DNA of 64,000 nucleotides, from positions 124,001-188,000 of the forward strand of contig NZ_QOKZ01000001.1 in assembly GCF_003697785.1 (NCBI RefSeq), written 5' to 3'. The notes beneath the pieces were generated by a model. The model had not been told where the DNA came from, did no database searches, and saw only the letters and a list, made by a program, of their open reading frames with translations. Below, in pieces: positions 7,889 through 15,679 of this stretch; within the stretch, counting starts at the first letter, position 1; the number at the start of each line of letters is the position of its first letter. A program made the translations under genes and the position numbers. Source of the stretch: Paracoccus alkanivorans (GTDB lineage Bacteria > Pseudomonadota > Alphaproteobacteria > Rhodobacterales > Rhodobacteraceae).

Positions 7889-8563
7889 ATGCTGAGAATG
7901 CTTCTTGTTTGCCTCTCGCTGGCCGCGGCTGGCGCTGCACAGGCACAGATTGCGCCGGCGCCACCCGAGATAACCGCCTATCAGGATTTGCATCGGGCAG
8001 CCCATAGCGGCGACCTCGAAGAGATACACCGGTTGGCGATGTCGGGCGCCGATCTTGACGGGCGAGACGGGAATGGCCGCACGCCTGCGCATGTCGCCGC
8101 CTTCGCCTCCAACAACGAGGCGCTTCGTGCTTTGGCTGACGCCGGCGCGGACATGAATGCCCTGGACAACCAGGCCTATGACGTCGTGACCATCGCTGCC
8201 GTCGCCGACGATCCCGAACTGATGTCGCTCGCCATCGAGCTTGGCAACGATCCGGGGCTGACGACAAGTCCATATGAAGGAGCGGCGTTGATCGCCGCCG
8301 CGCATCTTGGTCACGTAGAGGTCGTGCGCCGTCTCATAGCTGCCGGAGCGCCGCTCGATCATGTCAATAACCTCGGCTGGACCGCGCTCATGGAGGCTGT
8401 GGTGCTGGGTGACGGGGGATCCGATCATCAGCAGGTCGTCCGTATGTTGGTCGACGCTGGCGCCAACCGGTCAATCGGCGACCGTGATGGTGTTTCTCCT
8501 CTCGCCCATGCCCGCGCCCGGGGATATTCCGAGATCGCGAGGCTGCTGGAAGGAGGCAATTGA
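7889..8563 (+). CDS. Exported ankyrin-repeat protein
   Basis: A 224-residue protein beginning with a signal peptide (cleavage probably after AAQAQ, residues 16-20) followed by a periplasmic ankyrin domain. Repeats are recognisable at about residues 31-60 (DLHRAAHSGDLEEIHRL), 64-95 (NGRTPAHVAAFASNNEALRA), 130-160 (ALIAAAHLGHVEVVRRLI) and 164-224 (GWTALMEAV, DGVSPLAHARARGYSEI). Such domains bind proteins. In Pseudomonas the periplasmic ankyrin protein AnkB supports catalase KatB. A GGAG sequence precedes the ATG. It follows the GlcG/HbpS-like gene and probably shares its transcript. Confidence 0.85.
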   Translation: MLRMLLVCLSLAAAGAAQAQIAPAPPEITAYQDLHRAAHSGDLEEIHRLAMSGADLDGRDGNGRTPAHVAAFASNNEALRALADAGADMNALDNQAYDVVTIAAVADDPELMSLAIELGNDPGLTTSPYEGAALIAAAHLGHVEVVRRLIAAGAPLDHVNNLGWTALMEAVVLGDGGSDHQQVVRMLVDAGANRSIGDRDGVSPLAHARARGYSEIARLLEGGN

Positions 8564-9108
8564 AAAATGACAGGCAGCATTCCTGTATAAAAGGCAAATT
8601 TCCAGTGTCCTGGTTTTGCGCCAGTTACCCCGCGTTAAGAAGGATGTGCGTGCCGCATTGTTCACGGCCTGTCGCAGTATCATTTTCGATGAGGGCGTTA
8701 CACCTGCTTGACCGGTGCGAGTTTACCCGATGGTCTTTGCCTGAGATCCTCGTGCCCTTCGGAACTCTTCAGATCGAATCCCCGGATGGTCCCGAGCCCG
8801 GCTGACAGGTTCGCGGGCCATCGTCAGGCGCTTACGTCTGACGGGTGATAGCTTATGGGTCCGGGATGGGATCGTGTCCGGCGCGGAAGGAAACAGCCAG
8901 ATGACATCATCGCTCGCCCGATGCGGCGCTCCAGAACGGCGTTTCCGAACCGACTATTACAGATGACACAAACTGTTGGGCAGCAAGAGCCGCATCAGCC
9001 CTGATCCTATCAACAGTCCCGGAACGAATATCCATTCGTGTTGAATATTTGCTCCTGCTCGCGCAAAAGAACCGCTAACCTGCCGGGAAACACAAGGGAG
9101 AGGGACGC
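8564..9108. other. Gene-free stretch upstream of the sodium:solute symporter
   Basis: 545 bp without a supportable gene. Short open frames exist but lack ribosome-binding sites and family resemblance. The only clear structure is an inverted repeat with 6-bp arms near 9024-9039 (listed separately). Confidence 0.5.
9024..9039. promoter_or_regulatory. Inverted repeat upstream of the symporter gene
   Basis: ACGAAT-ATCC-ATTCGT is a perfect 6+4+6 inverted repeat centred 77 bp before the symporter ATG. Its size and position fit a repressor operator. No regulator gene is adjacent, so the binding protein is unknown. Confidence 0.35.
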
Positions 9109-10701
9109 ATGGGAGCATTCAATATCCTGACATTCATAGGCTTTACGGCACTTGTCGCCGTGCTGTCCTATTACTGGACACGGGGCACGGACGAACATCA
9201 TTCCGAGGGCTATTTCCTCGGCGGGCGCTCGCTGACCGCGCCGGTGATCGCCGGCTCGCTCTTGCTGACCAATCTATCGACCGAGCAGATCGTCGGCCTG
9301 ACCGGCCAGGCCTATTCCGAGGGCGTTCTCGTGATGGCCTGGGAAACGCTGGCCGCGATTGCCATGGTGGTCACGGCCCTGATCCTGCTGCCGCGCTATC
9401 TGCGCAGCGGAGTCAGCACCATCCCCGGCTTTCTCGAAGAGCGTTACGACGCGCAGACCAAGACCATCACCTCGATCCTGTTCCTGTCGGGTTACGTGAT
9501 CGTGCTGCTGCCAATCGTGCTTTATTCCGGCGCGCTGGCGATGTCGACGATGTTCGACGTGCCGGCGCTGCTTGGCGTATCCGATACGGTCGCGTTATGG
9601 ATCACGGTCTGGGCGATCGGTATCGTCGGTTCGGTCTATGCCATCTATGGAGGGCTGAAGGCCGTCGCCGTGTCGGACACGATCAACGCCGTGGGGCTGT
9701 TCCTGGGCGGGCTGCTGATCCCGCTTTTCGGGCTGGCGGCGATCGGCGGGGGCAGTGTGTTCAAGGGCATCTCGACCCTCTACACCGAGAATCCCGAAAA
9801 ATTCGACGCCGTCGGCGGACCGGATTCCTCTATCCCCTTCGCCACGATCTTCACCGGCATGATGCTGGTGCAACTGTTCTACTGGGGCACCAACCAGGCA
9901 ATCATTCAGCGAGCTCTGGGCGCGCGGGATCTGCAGGAGGGCCAGAAGGGCCTGCTGATCGCGGCGGCGCTGAAGATTTTCGGCCCGGTGATCGTTGTGC
10001 TGCCCGGCATCGTCGCCTATCACCTGTTCGAGGGCGGGCTGGAGGTCGCCGACCAGGCCTATCCGCGGCTGGTGACCGAGGTGCTGCCCTTCTGGCTGCG
10101 GGGGTTCTTTGCCGCGGTGCTGTTCGGCGCGATCCTGAGTTCCTTCAACTCGGCGCTGAACTCTTCGGTGACGCTGTTCGGGGTCGATATCTACCGGCAA
10201 TATTTCAACCAGGAGGCCCGCGACGGGCAGGTGGTCAGCGCGGGCAAGAAATTCGGCATCCTGCTGGCCATCGCCTCGATGACCATCGCACCCTTCATCG
10301 CCAATGCCCCGCAAGGTCTGTTCGGTTACCTGCAAGAGGTGAATGGCTGCTACAGCATCCCGATCCTGACCATCATCCTGGTAGGAATCTTTTCGCGCCG
10401 TGTGCCGCCCATCGCGGCCAAGATCGGCCTCGCCTCGGGCGTGGGACTGTATATCATCAGCCAGTTCGTGCTGAAGCCGGTCGTCGGCGCTGACAGCTAC
10501 CCGCATTTCCTGCATGTGATGTTCGGGCTTTTCGTGCTGAACGTCTGCATCATGCTGGTGATCGGCAAGGTCAGGCCGATGACCCGCTCTTGGGCACCTG
10601 TCGGGGCGAGCCCCGTCGACATGACGCCCTATGCGCTGGCGAAACCCCTCGGCGTGGTTATCGTCGCCATCGTGATATCGAGCTACCTGATCTTTAACTG
10701 A
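9109..10701 (+). CDS. Sodium:solute symporter (SSS family, SGLT-like)
   Basis: A 530-residue inner-membrane protein with about 14 transmembrane segments, matching the SSS/SLC5 family that drives uptake of sugars or other organic solutes with sodium. Typical elements are the early YFLGGRSLTAPVIAGSLLLT segment, TEQIVGLTGQAYSEG in the first core helices, YGGLKAVAVSDTINAVGL, and SSFNSALNSSVTLFGVDIY in helix 8, which carries the Na2-site serines. GGAGAGGG precedes the ATG. It appears monocistronic, flanked upstream by an inverted repeat and downstream by two hairpins. The sequence resembles the sodium/sugar branch more than the proline or pantothenate branches, but the substrate is not assignable. 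Confidence 0.88.
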   Translation: MGAFNILTFIGFTALVAVLSYYWTRGTDEHHSEGYFLGGRSLTAPVIAGSLLLTNLSTEQIVGLTGQAYSEGVLVMAWETLAAIAMVVTALILLPRYLRSGVSTIPGFLEERYDAQTKTITSILFLSGYVIVLLPIVLYSGALAMSTMFDVPALLGVSDTVALWITVWAIGIVGSVYAIYGGLKAVAVSDTINAVGLFLGGLLIPLFGLAAIGGGSVFKGISTLYTENPEKFDAVGGPDSSIPFATIFTGMMLVQLFYWGTNQAIIQRALGARDLQEGQKGLLIAAALKIFGPVIVVLPGIVAYHLFEGGLEVADQAYPRLVTEVLPFWLRGFFAAVLFGAILSSFNSALNSSVTLFGVDIYRQYFNQEARDGQVVSAGKKFGILLAIASMTIAPFIANAPQGLFGYLQEVNGCYSIPILTIILVGIFSRRVPPIAAKIGLASGVGLYIISQFVLKPVVGADSYPHFLHVMFGLFVLNVCIMLVIGKVRPMTRSWAPVGASPVDMTPYALAKPLGVVIVAIVISSYLIFN

Positions 10702-10709
10702 CGGGTGGG

Positions 10710-10729
10710 GCGCCCCGCGATCGGGGCGC
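10710..10729 (+). terminator. Hairpin terminator candidate after the symporter gene
   Basis: GCGCCCCG-CGAT-CGGGGCGC forms an 8-bp perfect GC stem 9 bp after the symporter stop. There is no T-run, so it may act as an mRNA-stabilising or Rho-assisted end rather than an intrinsic terminator. Confidence 0.5.
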
Positions 10730-10735
10730 TGCCCC

Positions 10736-10775
10736 ATCCGGCCCATCCGGGCCGGATTCCCCCGGGAGACTTGAA
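10736..10775 (-). repeat. Short extragenic element: GC hairpin plus CCCGGGGG core (copy 1)
   Basis: ATCCGGCCC-ATCC-GGGCCGGAT (10736-10757) is followed by CCCCCGGGAGACTTGAA. On the minus strand this reads TTCAAGTCTCCCGGGGG and then the hairpin. The same arrangement, with TGAAAATACCTTCGGGGG and then GCCCGGCCC-GAAT-GGGCCGGGC, occurs after lysS at 39757-39804. The core also recurs inside the longer repeat at 21 and 42 kb. It probably marks transcript ends. Confidence 0.5.
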
Positions 10776-11628
10776 TCGAGAGCAAAATCGCTGGCATAGC
10801 GATCATATATGACCCAAAGTCAGTAGGTTACGACGGTTCTTAGTCTAGTGAATGCTTCATAACCACCAGATGTAGCTGGCCCAAAAACGGCACACCGCCT
10901 TCTTTGGATCAATCCAATCAAGAGCATGAAGCATGACTGAAACCGCGTTCCAGAAACTGTCTGATCCGACACTGACCGAGACCGCTTGGGAACGTCAGAT
11001 GTACCTGCCTGGCGTCCAGAAGTATGACCTGAGTGAATCCAGGAAAAACCCGTCGCTCACTGCGGCGGGAAAAAATGCTCCGGGAAATGATCGACCGCTT
11101 CGAAGATGTCGACATCTTTGTTTCTTACGGCACGCAGGAATTGCTGGACCGGCTGAAGGCCGATCCGCTGTTGGCGCGGATGCCATGCGTAACATTCTGT
11201 CCGCATAATCCAGTCAACAGCCATCATCAGCATAACAAAACCGCAAGCTGGAGAACCGTCAGAAACTTCGCCCAGAAAAGGTGTAACGTTACCCACACCC
11301 CTCCGGAAACGGATCCACAAACTGGAGGACGCCTCACCGCCCACAAGGACATCAAATGTCATTCAAAACTGGCGAGAATCGCGCTCATGAAAATTTTCTC
11401 ACGGTCAGTGCCCGCAAGCAGGGCAGCGATCCTCTTCCCGACATTGACGAAACAAGCTCGAGCCTGCGCTTCGATCGTATCGATGGCATTCATGTCGCCT
11501 GCCGATCGCATTTGCCGGTCAGAGCCCTTTGCTAAGGTTCGCGAGGTCAGTCGTCTGGCTAAAGAAATCCCTGGAACGCCAGGGCAAACAGCTATTGCCG
11601 TTCGTGGTCAGCCGCGTAAGCTGTATCC
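10776..11628. other. Gene-poor scar with coding-like fragments
   Basis: About 850 bp with visibly lower GC than the flanks and no intact gene. From 10933 a frame begins MTETAFQKLSDPTLTETAW and continues for about 45 sensible residues. A different frame then takes over near 11060 (LREMIDRFEDVDIFVSYGTQ and LLDRLKADPLLARMPCVTF), as if one gene had been frame-shifted. A third fragment starts at 11356. None matches a family I recognise. The region looks like the remains of acquired genes. Confidence 0.4.
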
Positions 11629-12054
11629 ATGTGGGACGGTCGCGATTTCTCGGGAGCGAAACTGGCATTGGTGATAGGTGATCGCACGATCATCTACAAA
11701 CGCGATGATATCCCGACGATCCCGTTTCCCGGACTGTGGGACCTGCCCGGAGGCGGCCGGGAAGGTTCCGAAAGCCCCTTGGACTGTGCATTACGTGAGA
11801 CGCACGAGGAGTTCGGCCTTCATATCGAGGCGTCGAGGATTTGTTTCTGCCGCGCGTATCCCAATCACCGCTATCCAACGGAATATAGCTACTTCCTGGT
11901 CGCGGAGGTTGAGGAAAGCATCCTGGCGGAGATTCGCTTCGGTGATGAAGGCGAAAGGTGGGAAGTAGCCACCCTCCGTGACTTCTTGCACCGCCCTGAC
12001 GCAGTTCCCTACCTTCAGGCCCGGTTGCGTGACTGGTTGGACACTCGCTGCTGA
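11629..12054 (+). CDS. Nudix hydrolase
   Basis: A 141-residue Nudix-fold protein. The Nudix box matches GX5EX7REUXEEXGU exactly at residues 42-64 (G42, E48, R56, E57, E60, E61, G63, L64), so a metal-dependent pyrophosphohydrolase acting on a nucleoside-diphosphate-linked compound is expected. PGLWDLPGGG just before the box is typical. The ATG at 11629 gives the normal family length. It stands alone between a decayed region and a convergent aminotransferase gene. Members of this size hydrolyse many substrates (oxidised nucleotides, ADP-ribose, NADH), so the substrate is open. Confidence 0.85.
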   Translation: MWDGRDFSGAKLALVIGDRTIIYKRDDIPTIPFPGLWDLPGGGREGSESPLDCALRETHEEFGLHIEASRICFCRAYPNHRYPTEYSYFLVAEVEESILAEIRFGDEGERWEVATLRDFLHRPDAVPYLQARLRDWLDTRC

Positions 12055-12211
12055 GGGTTCAAGCCACGGCAGACATAAGCCCAAGCGATGGGCGAACGGC
12101 TGCCTCGTCCGCATCTGTGCCCGTCGGAAGGTGGTCCCAATGTCTTGTTCGAGCCCTATACCAACTTTCGCGCCAGCCGTGAGAGCGGAGCAACGCCGCG
12201 CGCTTCGTCAC

Positions 12212-13471
12212 TCAGGAGCGGTTGCCCAACTCGTTGACCACCGCCAGAAGCCGGGCCACCTCCTGTTCGGTGTTGTAATGGCAAAGCGAGATGCGGATGC
12301 AATCGGGCAGTCCCAGGGGGGTCAGGACATTACCGCTGTAATGGTCGGCTTTTCGGGTGTGGGTGCGGATGCCCTGTTCGTTCAGGATCGCCACGACCTC
12401 CGGCGAGGCCATCCCGTCGACCACGATTGATACCAGACCTTCACGTGCCGGGTTGTCCGCGCCCGCCAGGATCGTGACATGCGCCATTTCGGCCAGGCCC
12501 GGCAGATTACCGGTTCCATGGATCAGGGCGTTGGTCAGATGACTCTCATAGGCGTGGATCGCGCGGCCCGCAGCCTCGATCCGTGCGCGCGGCGCGGTTT
12601 CGTCCGAGACCCGGCCGCCGAGCCAGTCGAAATAGGCGGCCACATCGGACATCGTCGCATAGGCTCCGGTATCGCGGGTGCCGAATTCCCAGCTGGTTTC
12701 CGGCGCATCGATCAGCTTGTCATGGGGCATGGCGCCGAGCCTGTCCGATAGCCATGCGATCCCGAAACCATGGCGCGAAAAGACCTTGTAGGGCGAGATG
12801 GCGTAGCCATCGATCCCGTAGGCATCGATATCGATCTGGCCATGCGCCGCGTGCTGGATGCCATCGACGATGATCAGGCAATCCGGCGCCACCGCGCGGA
12901 TGGCTTTCGAGATGGCCGCCACATCCATGCCCATGCCGGTCACCGGCGAGGCATGCAAGATCGTCGCCACCGACACGTCGGGCGTCATCCGGGCCGCATA
13001 GGCATCCGCGCTCACCATTCCCGTCGCGTTATCATGCTGCACGTTGACATAGTCGAGGCCTGCAATCCCGGCCCAGCGGCGGGCGGCACTCCGGCTGGCA
13101 GGATGCTCGATGGACGAGCCGATCACCTTGCTTCCCTTCGAGGCATTGACGCAGGCGGTGCGGATCATGCGGAACAGCAATTCGGTGCCGCTCTCGCCGG
13201 CAATGAACTGCCCCGCAGAGGCGTTCATAAAGAGCCCCATGTCCCTCTTGGCCCTGTTGATCACGTCAACCAGAGCATGCGCGGCGGGATTGTCCCGTCC
13301 CTGATTGTCCGGAATAGCGGCGAACTTGGCCGAGGTCCCGATGACGGATTTCAGCGTCAACGCACCTCCGGCATTCTCGAAAAACACCCGGGGACCCTGA
13401 AAGGGGCAGCTGTCCACATATTCGAAGCGGTCGCGAATTTCCGCAATCAGGTCAGGGTTGCCTTGGATCAT
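12212..13471 (-). CDS. Class V aminotransferase family PLP enzyme (cysteine desulfurase-like)
   Basis: A 419-residue fold-type I PLP enzyme of the aminotransferase class V/NifS-like superfamily. The Schiff-base lysine is K229 in YAISPYKVFSRHG. D203 and H207 (IVDGIQHAAH) form the usual cofactor-contacting pair, and H123 (EHPAS) corresponds to the residue stacking on PLP. No mobile catalytic cysteine loop is obvious, so a true cysteine desulfurase is less likely than an isopenicillin-epimerase or kynureninase-like lyase/transferase. AGGGA precedes the ATG. It is convergent with the Nudix gene and divergent from the ArsR-SRPBCC pair. No pathway partner is adjacent. Confidence 0.82.
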   Translation of the reverse strand: MIQGNPDLIAEIRDRFEYVDSCPFQGPRVFFENAGGALTLKSVIGTSAKFAAIPDNQGRDNPAAHALVDVINRAKRDMGLFMNASAGQFIAGESGTELLFRMIRTACVNASKGSKVIGSSIEHPASRSAARRWAGIAGLDYVNVQHDNATGMVSADAYAARMTPDVSVATILHASPVTGMGMDVAAISKAIRAVAPDCLIIVDGIQHAAHGQIDIDAYGIDGYAISPYKVFSRHGFGIAWLSDRLGAMPHDKLIDAPETSWEFGTRDTGAYATMSDVAAYFDWLGGRVSDETAPRARIEAAGRAIHAYESHLTNALIHGTGNLPGLAEMAHVTILAGADNPAREGLVSIVVDGMASPEVVAILNEQGIRTHTRKADHYSGNVLTPLGLPDCIRISLCHYNTEQEVARLLAVVNELGNRS

Positions 13472-13661
13472 GGTCTTTTGTCCCTTGTAGTAATGCGTGA
13501 CACGATGCGTTCAGCAGGGCTCGCTCACAATGATGATGTCTCGTCGCAGAAGCCTTCCGGGCCGTCAATATGGCTCCTTGAGGGGGACCGGCAGGTTGCG
13601 GCATCGCGCAGGTGATTGGCAACTCATCCCCCTTGCGGACCTTCGCATCGGGCAATCCCGG

Positions 13662-13690
13662 TTGACACAATAATTAGTTTATACTAATCA
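13662..13690 (+). promoter_or_regulatory. Promoter and operator of the ArsR gene (possibly leaderless)
   Basis: TTGACA at 13662-13667 and a weak -10 TAATCA at 13685-13690 are 17 bp apart. They would start transcription at about the A of the ATG at 13697. Between them lies a perfect inverted repeat ATTAGT-TTAT-ACTAAT (13673-13688), a fitting operator for an autoregulating ArsR protein. No ribosome-binding sequence lies before the ATG, consistent with a leaderless message. Confidence 0.5.
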
Positions 13691-13696
13691 TAAGTC

Positions 13697-14014
13697 ATGA
13701 CTGCTGATAATGCCCAACTTGCCGCCCTTGGCGACCCTACCCGCCGCAGGATCTTCGAACTGATTGCGGAACGCCCGCATACGGTGGCCGAGATCACGCG
13801 GCAGGTTCCGGTGTCGCAATCGGCTGTATCCCAGCATCTCAAGGTGCTGCGCGAGTCGCATCTGGTTCGCCCCGAGCCGAGAGGTGCCAGCAATGTCTAC
13901 CACATCGATCCGCACGGGCTTGGCCAGATGCGCGCCTGGCTCGACCGGTATTGGAACAGGACCCTGGCGGCCTACAAGGTGGTCGTCGAGCAATCACCAG
14001 AGGAGTCACCATGA
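13697..14014 (+). CDS. ArsR-family transcriptional regulator
   Basis: A 105-residue winged helix-turn-helix repressor of the ArsR/SmtB fold, with LGDPTRRRIFELI at the start and the recognition segment PVSQSAVSQHLKVLRESHLV at about 35-54. No cysteine metal-binding cluster is present. The gene overlaps the next one, an SRPBCC protein, by 4 bp. ArsR-SRPBCC (AHSA1) pairs are common and generally not metal-responsive. The gene is expected to repress its own operon through the inverted repeat overlapping its promoter. Confidence 0.9.
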   Translation: MTADNAQLAALGDPTRRRIFELIAERPHTVAEITRQVPVSQSAVSQHLKVLRESHLVRPEPRGASNVYHIDPHGLGQMRAWLDRYWNRTLAAYKVVVEQSPEESP

Positions 14015-14496
14015 GCATTCACGTATCAGCTTCGCCCGTGAAACAGTCCATCGTGGTCGAGGCGCCGATCGCGCAGGCTTTCAAGGTCTTCACCGAGAAA
14101 TTTGGCAGTTTCAAACCTCCCGAGCACAATTTGCTCGGCGTCGAGATCGCCGAGACGGTGTTCGAGCCCCGGGTCGGCGGCTGCATCTATGACCGCGGCA
14201 TTGATGGCAGCGAATGCCGCTGGGCCCGCGTGCTGGCCTATGAGCCGCCCGACCGCGTGCTGCTCAGCTGGGACATCAGCCCGCAATGGCAAATCGAAAC
14301 CGATCCGGACAAGACCAGCGAGTGGGAGGTGTCCTTCACCGCAGAGACCGCTGATCGAACCCGCGTCGAGATCGAGCACCGGCATCTGGAGCGCCATGGC
14401 AAGGGTTGGGAAAGCGTTCGCGACGGTGTCGGCAGTGATCAGGGCTGGCCGCTTTACCTGCGGCGATATGCTGAACTGATTGCGGGCAAGGCCTGA
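14011..14496 (+). CDS. SRPBCC (AHSA1-like) domain protein
   Basis: A 161-residue START/Bet v1-type helix-grip protein of the AHSA1-like group, which binds hydrophobic ligands or client proteins in a deep cavity. Visible features are VVEAPIAQAFKVFTEKFGSF at the N terminus, EPRVGGCIYDRG in the first strands and SEWEVSFTAE followed by RVEIEHRHLERHGKGWE near the C-terminal helix. The ATG at 14011 overlaps the ArsR stop (ATGA), so translation is coupled, and the upstream AGAGGAG in the ArsR frame serves as ribosome-binding site. It is convergent with the YCII gene. Function beyond the ArsR partnership is unknown. Confidence 0.85.
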   Translation: MSIHVSASPVKQSIVVEAPIAQAFKVFTEKFGSFKPPEHNLLGVEIAETVFEPRVGGCIYDRGIDGSECRWARVLAYEPPDRVLLSWDISPQWQIETDPDKTSEWEVSFTAETADRTRVEIEHRHLERHGKGWESVRDGVGSDQGWPLYLRRYAELIAGKA

Positions 14497-14564
14497 TGGC
14501 AATCGCCCGGACGAGTCTTATACAAACCTTCACCGCCATTATCGTTGAAAGGTTCTGCGAGGGG

Positions 14565-14903
14565 TCAGGTTAGAAAGGGCATGATATCCACGCCGTCACC
14601 GGGAAAGACGGTAATGTGGGGATGGTCCTGGAAAAGCCGTGCAGCGTCATCGGCAGTTTCAGCCTCCACCACCAGATAGCCGCAGAATGGATTTACAGCT
14701 TTGGTGATGCCGTCTTTGGTGATGCGCGTCGTCTTTCCCACCATACCGCCACGATCAAGGATAGATGCCGCGTTTCTTTCCTCCCAGGCCGCCCATTTTT
14801 CGATGCCGATCGCGTCAACGGCGTCCTGTTCCGCTTTGGGCAGGCTTCGAAAAGATGCGAGGTCTTCGGGCTTCATGGTGTAAACGGCAAGGAAACGGGG
14901 CAC
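14565..14903 (-). CDS. YCII-related (DGPF-type) domain protein
   Basis: A 112-residue protein of the YCII/DGPF superfamily, a ferredoxin-like fold seen in dehydratases such as muconolactone isomerase-like proteins and in sigma-factor-associated proteins. The start MPRFLAVYTMKPED and the end GDGVDIMPFLT are typical, with a conserved central GGYLVV-like strand (FCGYLVVEAET). The start is GTG at 14903, preceded by GGAGG. It is convergent with the SRPBCC gene, and an imperfect hairpin near 14524-14553 could end both transcripts. The catalytic His-Asp pair of YciI is not evident, so activity is uncertain. Confidence 0.78.
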   Translation of the reverse strand: MPRFLAVYTMKPEDLASFRSLPKAEQDAVDAIGIEKWAAWEERNAASILDRGGMVGKTTRITKDGITKAVNPFCGYLVVEAETADDAARLFQDHPHITVFPGDGVDIMPFLT

Positions 14904-15132
14904 AGGCCACCTCCATGATCTCGAACTCTTGTCAGCTTACATGCCACACGGCGGAAAGTGCCCAGAGGATACCATCGCAGTGCGAAACATGGAATGGCAC
15001 CCCTTATCCCCCTTGTTGCCTTTTGGTGGAATGGAAGAGCACCTCAGGAAATAACGGTCGTTCCGGTCTCAATGCCGTAAGTGCTGCGCAGAAACCTCGC
15101 TTCAGGCCGAAGAGGTATCAGCTCGGCGCCTC

Positions 15133-15570
15133 CGGAAGACAATAATTGGCGCCGGCATGGCGGACCAGAGAATGGACGCAATTGTCCAGACTTTCGGTCA
15201 GGCAAGCCTGCATGGGATTTCCATCTCTTCCAGGGTGCAAGGGGAAGCCGCGCTGGCCGTGGCGCTCGCGGCAGGGGGAATACCAGCATTTGCGACCTCG
15301 CAGGGTTATACCGGCTCGCGTCAACTCGCCGTCGAAACCGCGGCAATCGGGGGCGGGCAGGCAGTCGCGAAACAGCTGCGCAAGGTCAATATCCTCGCCT
15401 GTGGGATCGGGTTGCCCGTCGCTCCTGTCGAAAAAGACGTCAACGGCCTGCGTTCAGGCACCCCGGAGCCCTGCCGTTGAGGCATGACGGAAAAGCACAT
15501 GGCACAATTGGCCAGCTTCGCCGCAGCCGGAGACAATCGCAGGGGCGGTTTCCGGCTGGCGCATGACTTC
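15133..15570 (+). pseudogene. Remnant of a serine hydroxymethyltransferase-like gene
   Basis: This frame encodes the C-terminal part of a PLP enzyme of the SHMT (GlyA-like) family: TIIGAG, QLAVETAAIGGGQAVAKQL, then VNILACGIGLPVAPVEKDV and NGLRSGTPE. An in-frame TGA at 15478-15480 interrupts it exactly where family members have EIVRxGMT, and the frame continues GMTEKHMAQLASFAAAG beyond the stop. The N-terminal two thirds, including the PLP lysine, are missing. The fragment therefore looks like a decayed gene rather than a functional protein. The identification rests on motif memory, not on a search. Confidence 0.6.
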
Positions 15571-15679
15571 CGACCGGCTCCGTTTCATTCGGGAATGAGC
15601 CGGCATTCCAAAGTGCAGCCCGAGCCTCGCCCTGCCGGGTTCCAAGGCTCATGGTGCCGTGCTGATCGCGGATACGCGC

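Noticed and set aside
15478..15480. Selenocysteine or other recoding at the in-frame TGA of the SHMT-like fragment
   Set aside because: The N-terminal catalytic half of the enzyme is missing, so decay explains the stop more simply. No stable stem-loop was evident directly after it.
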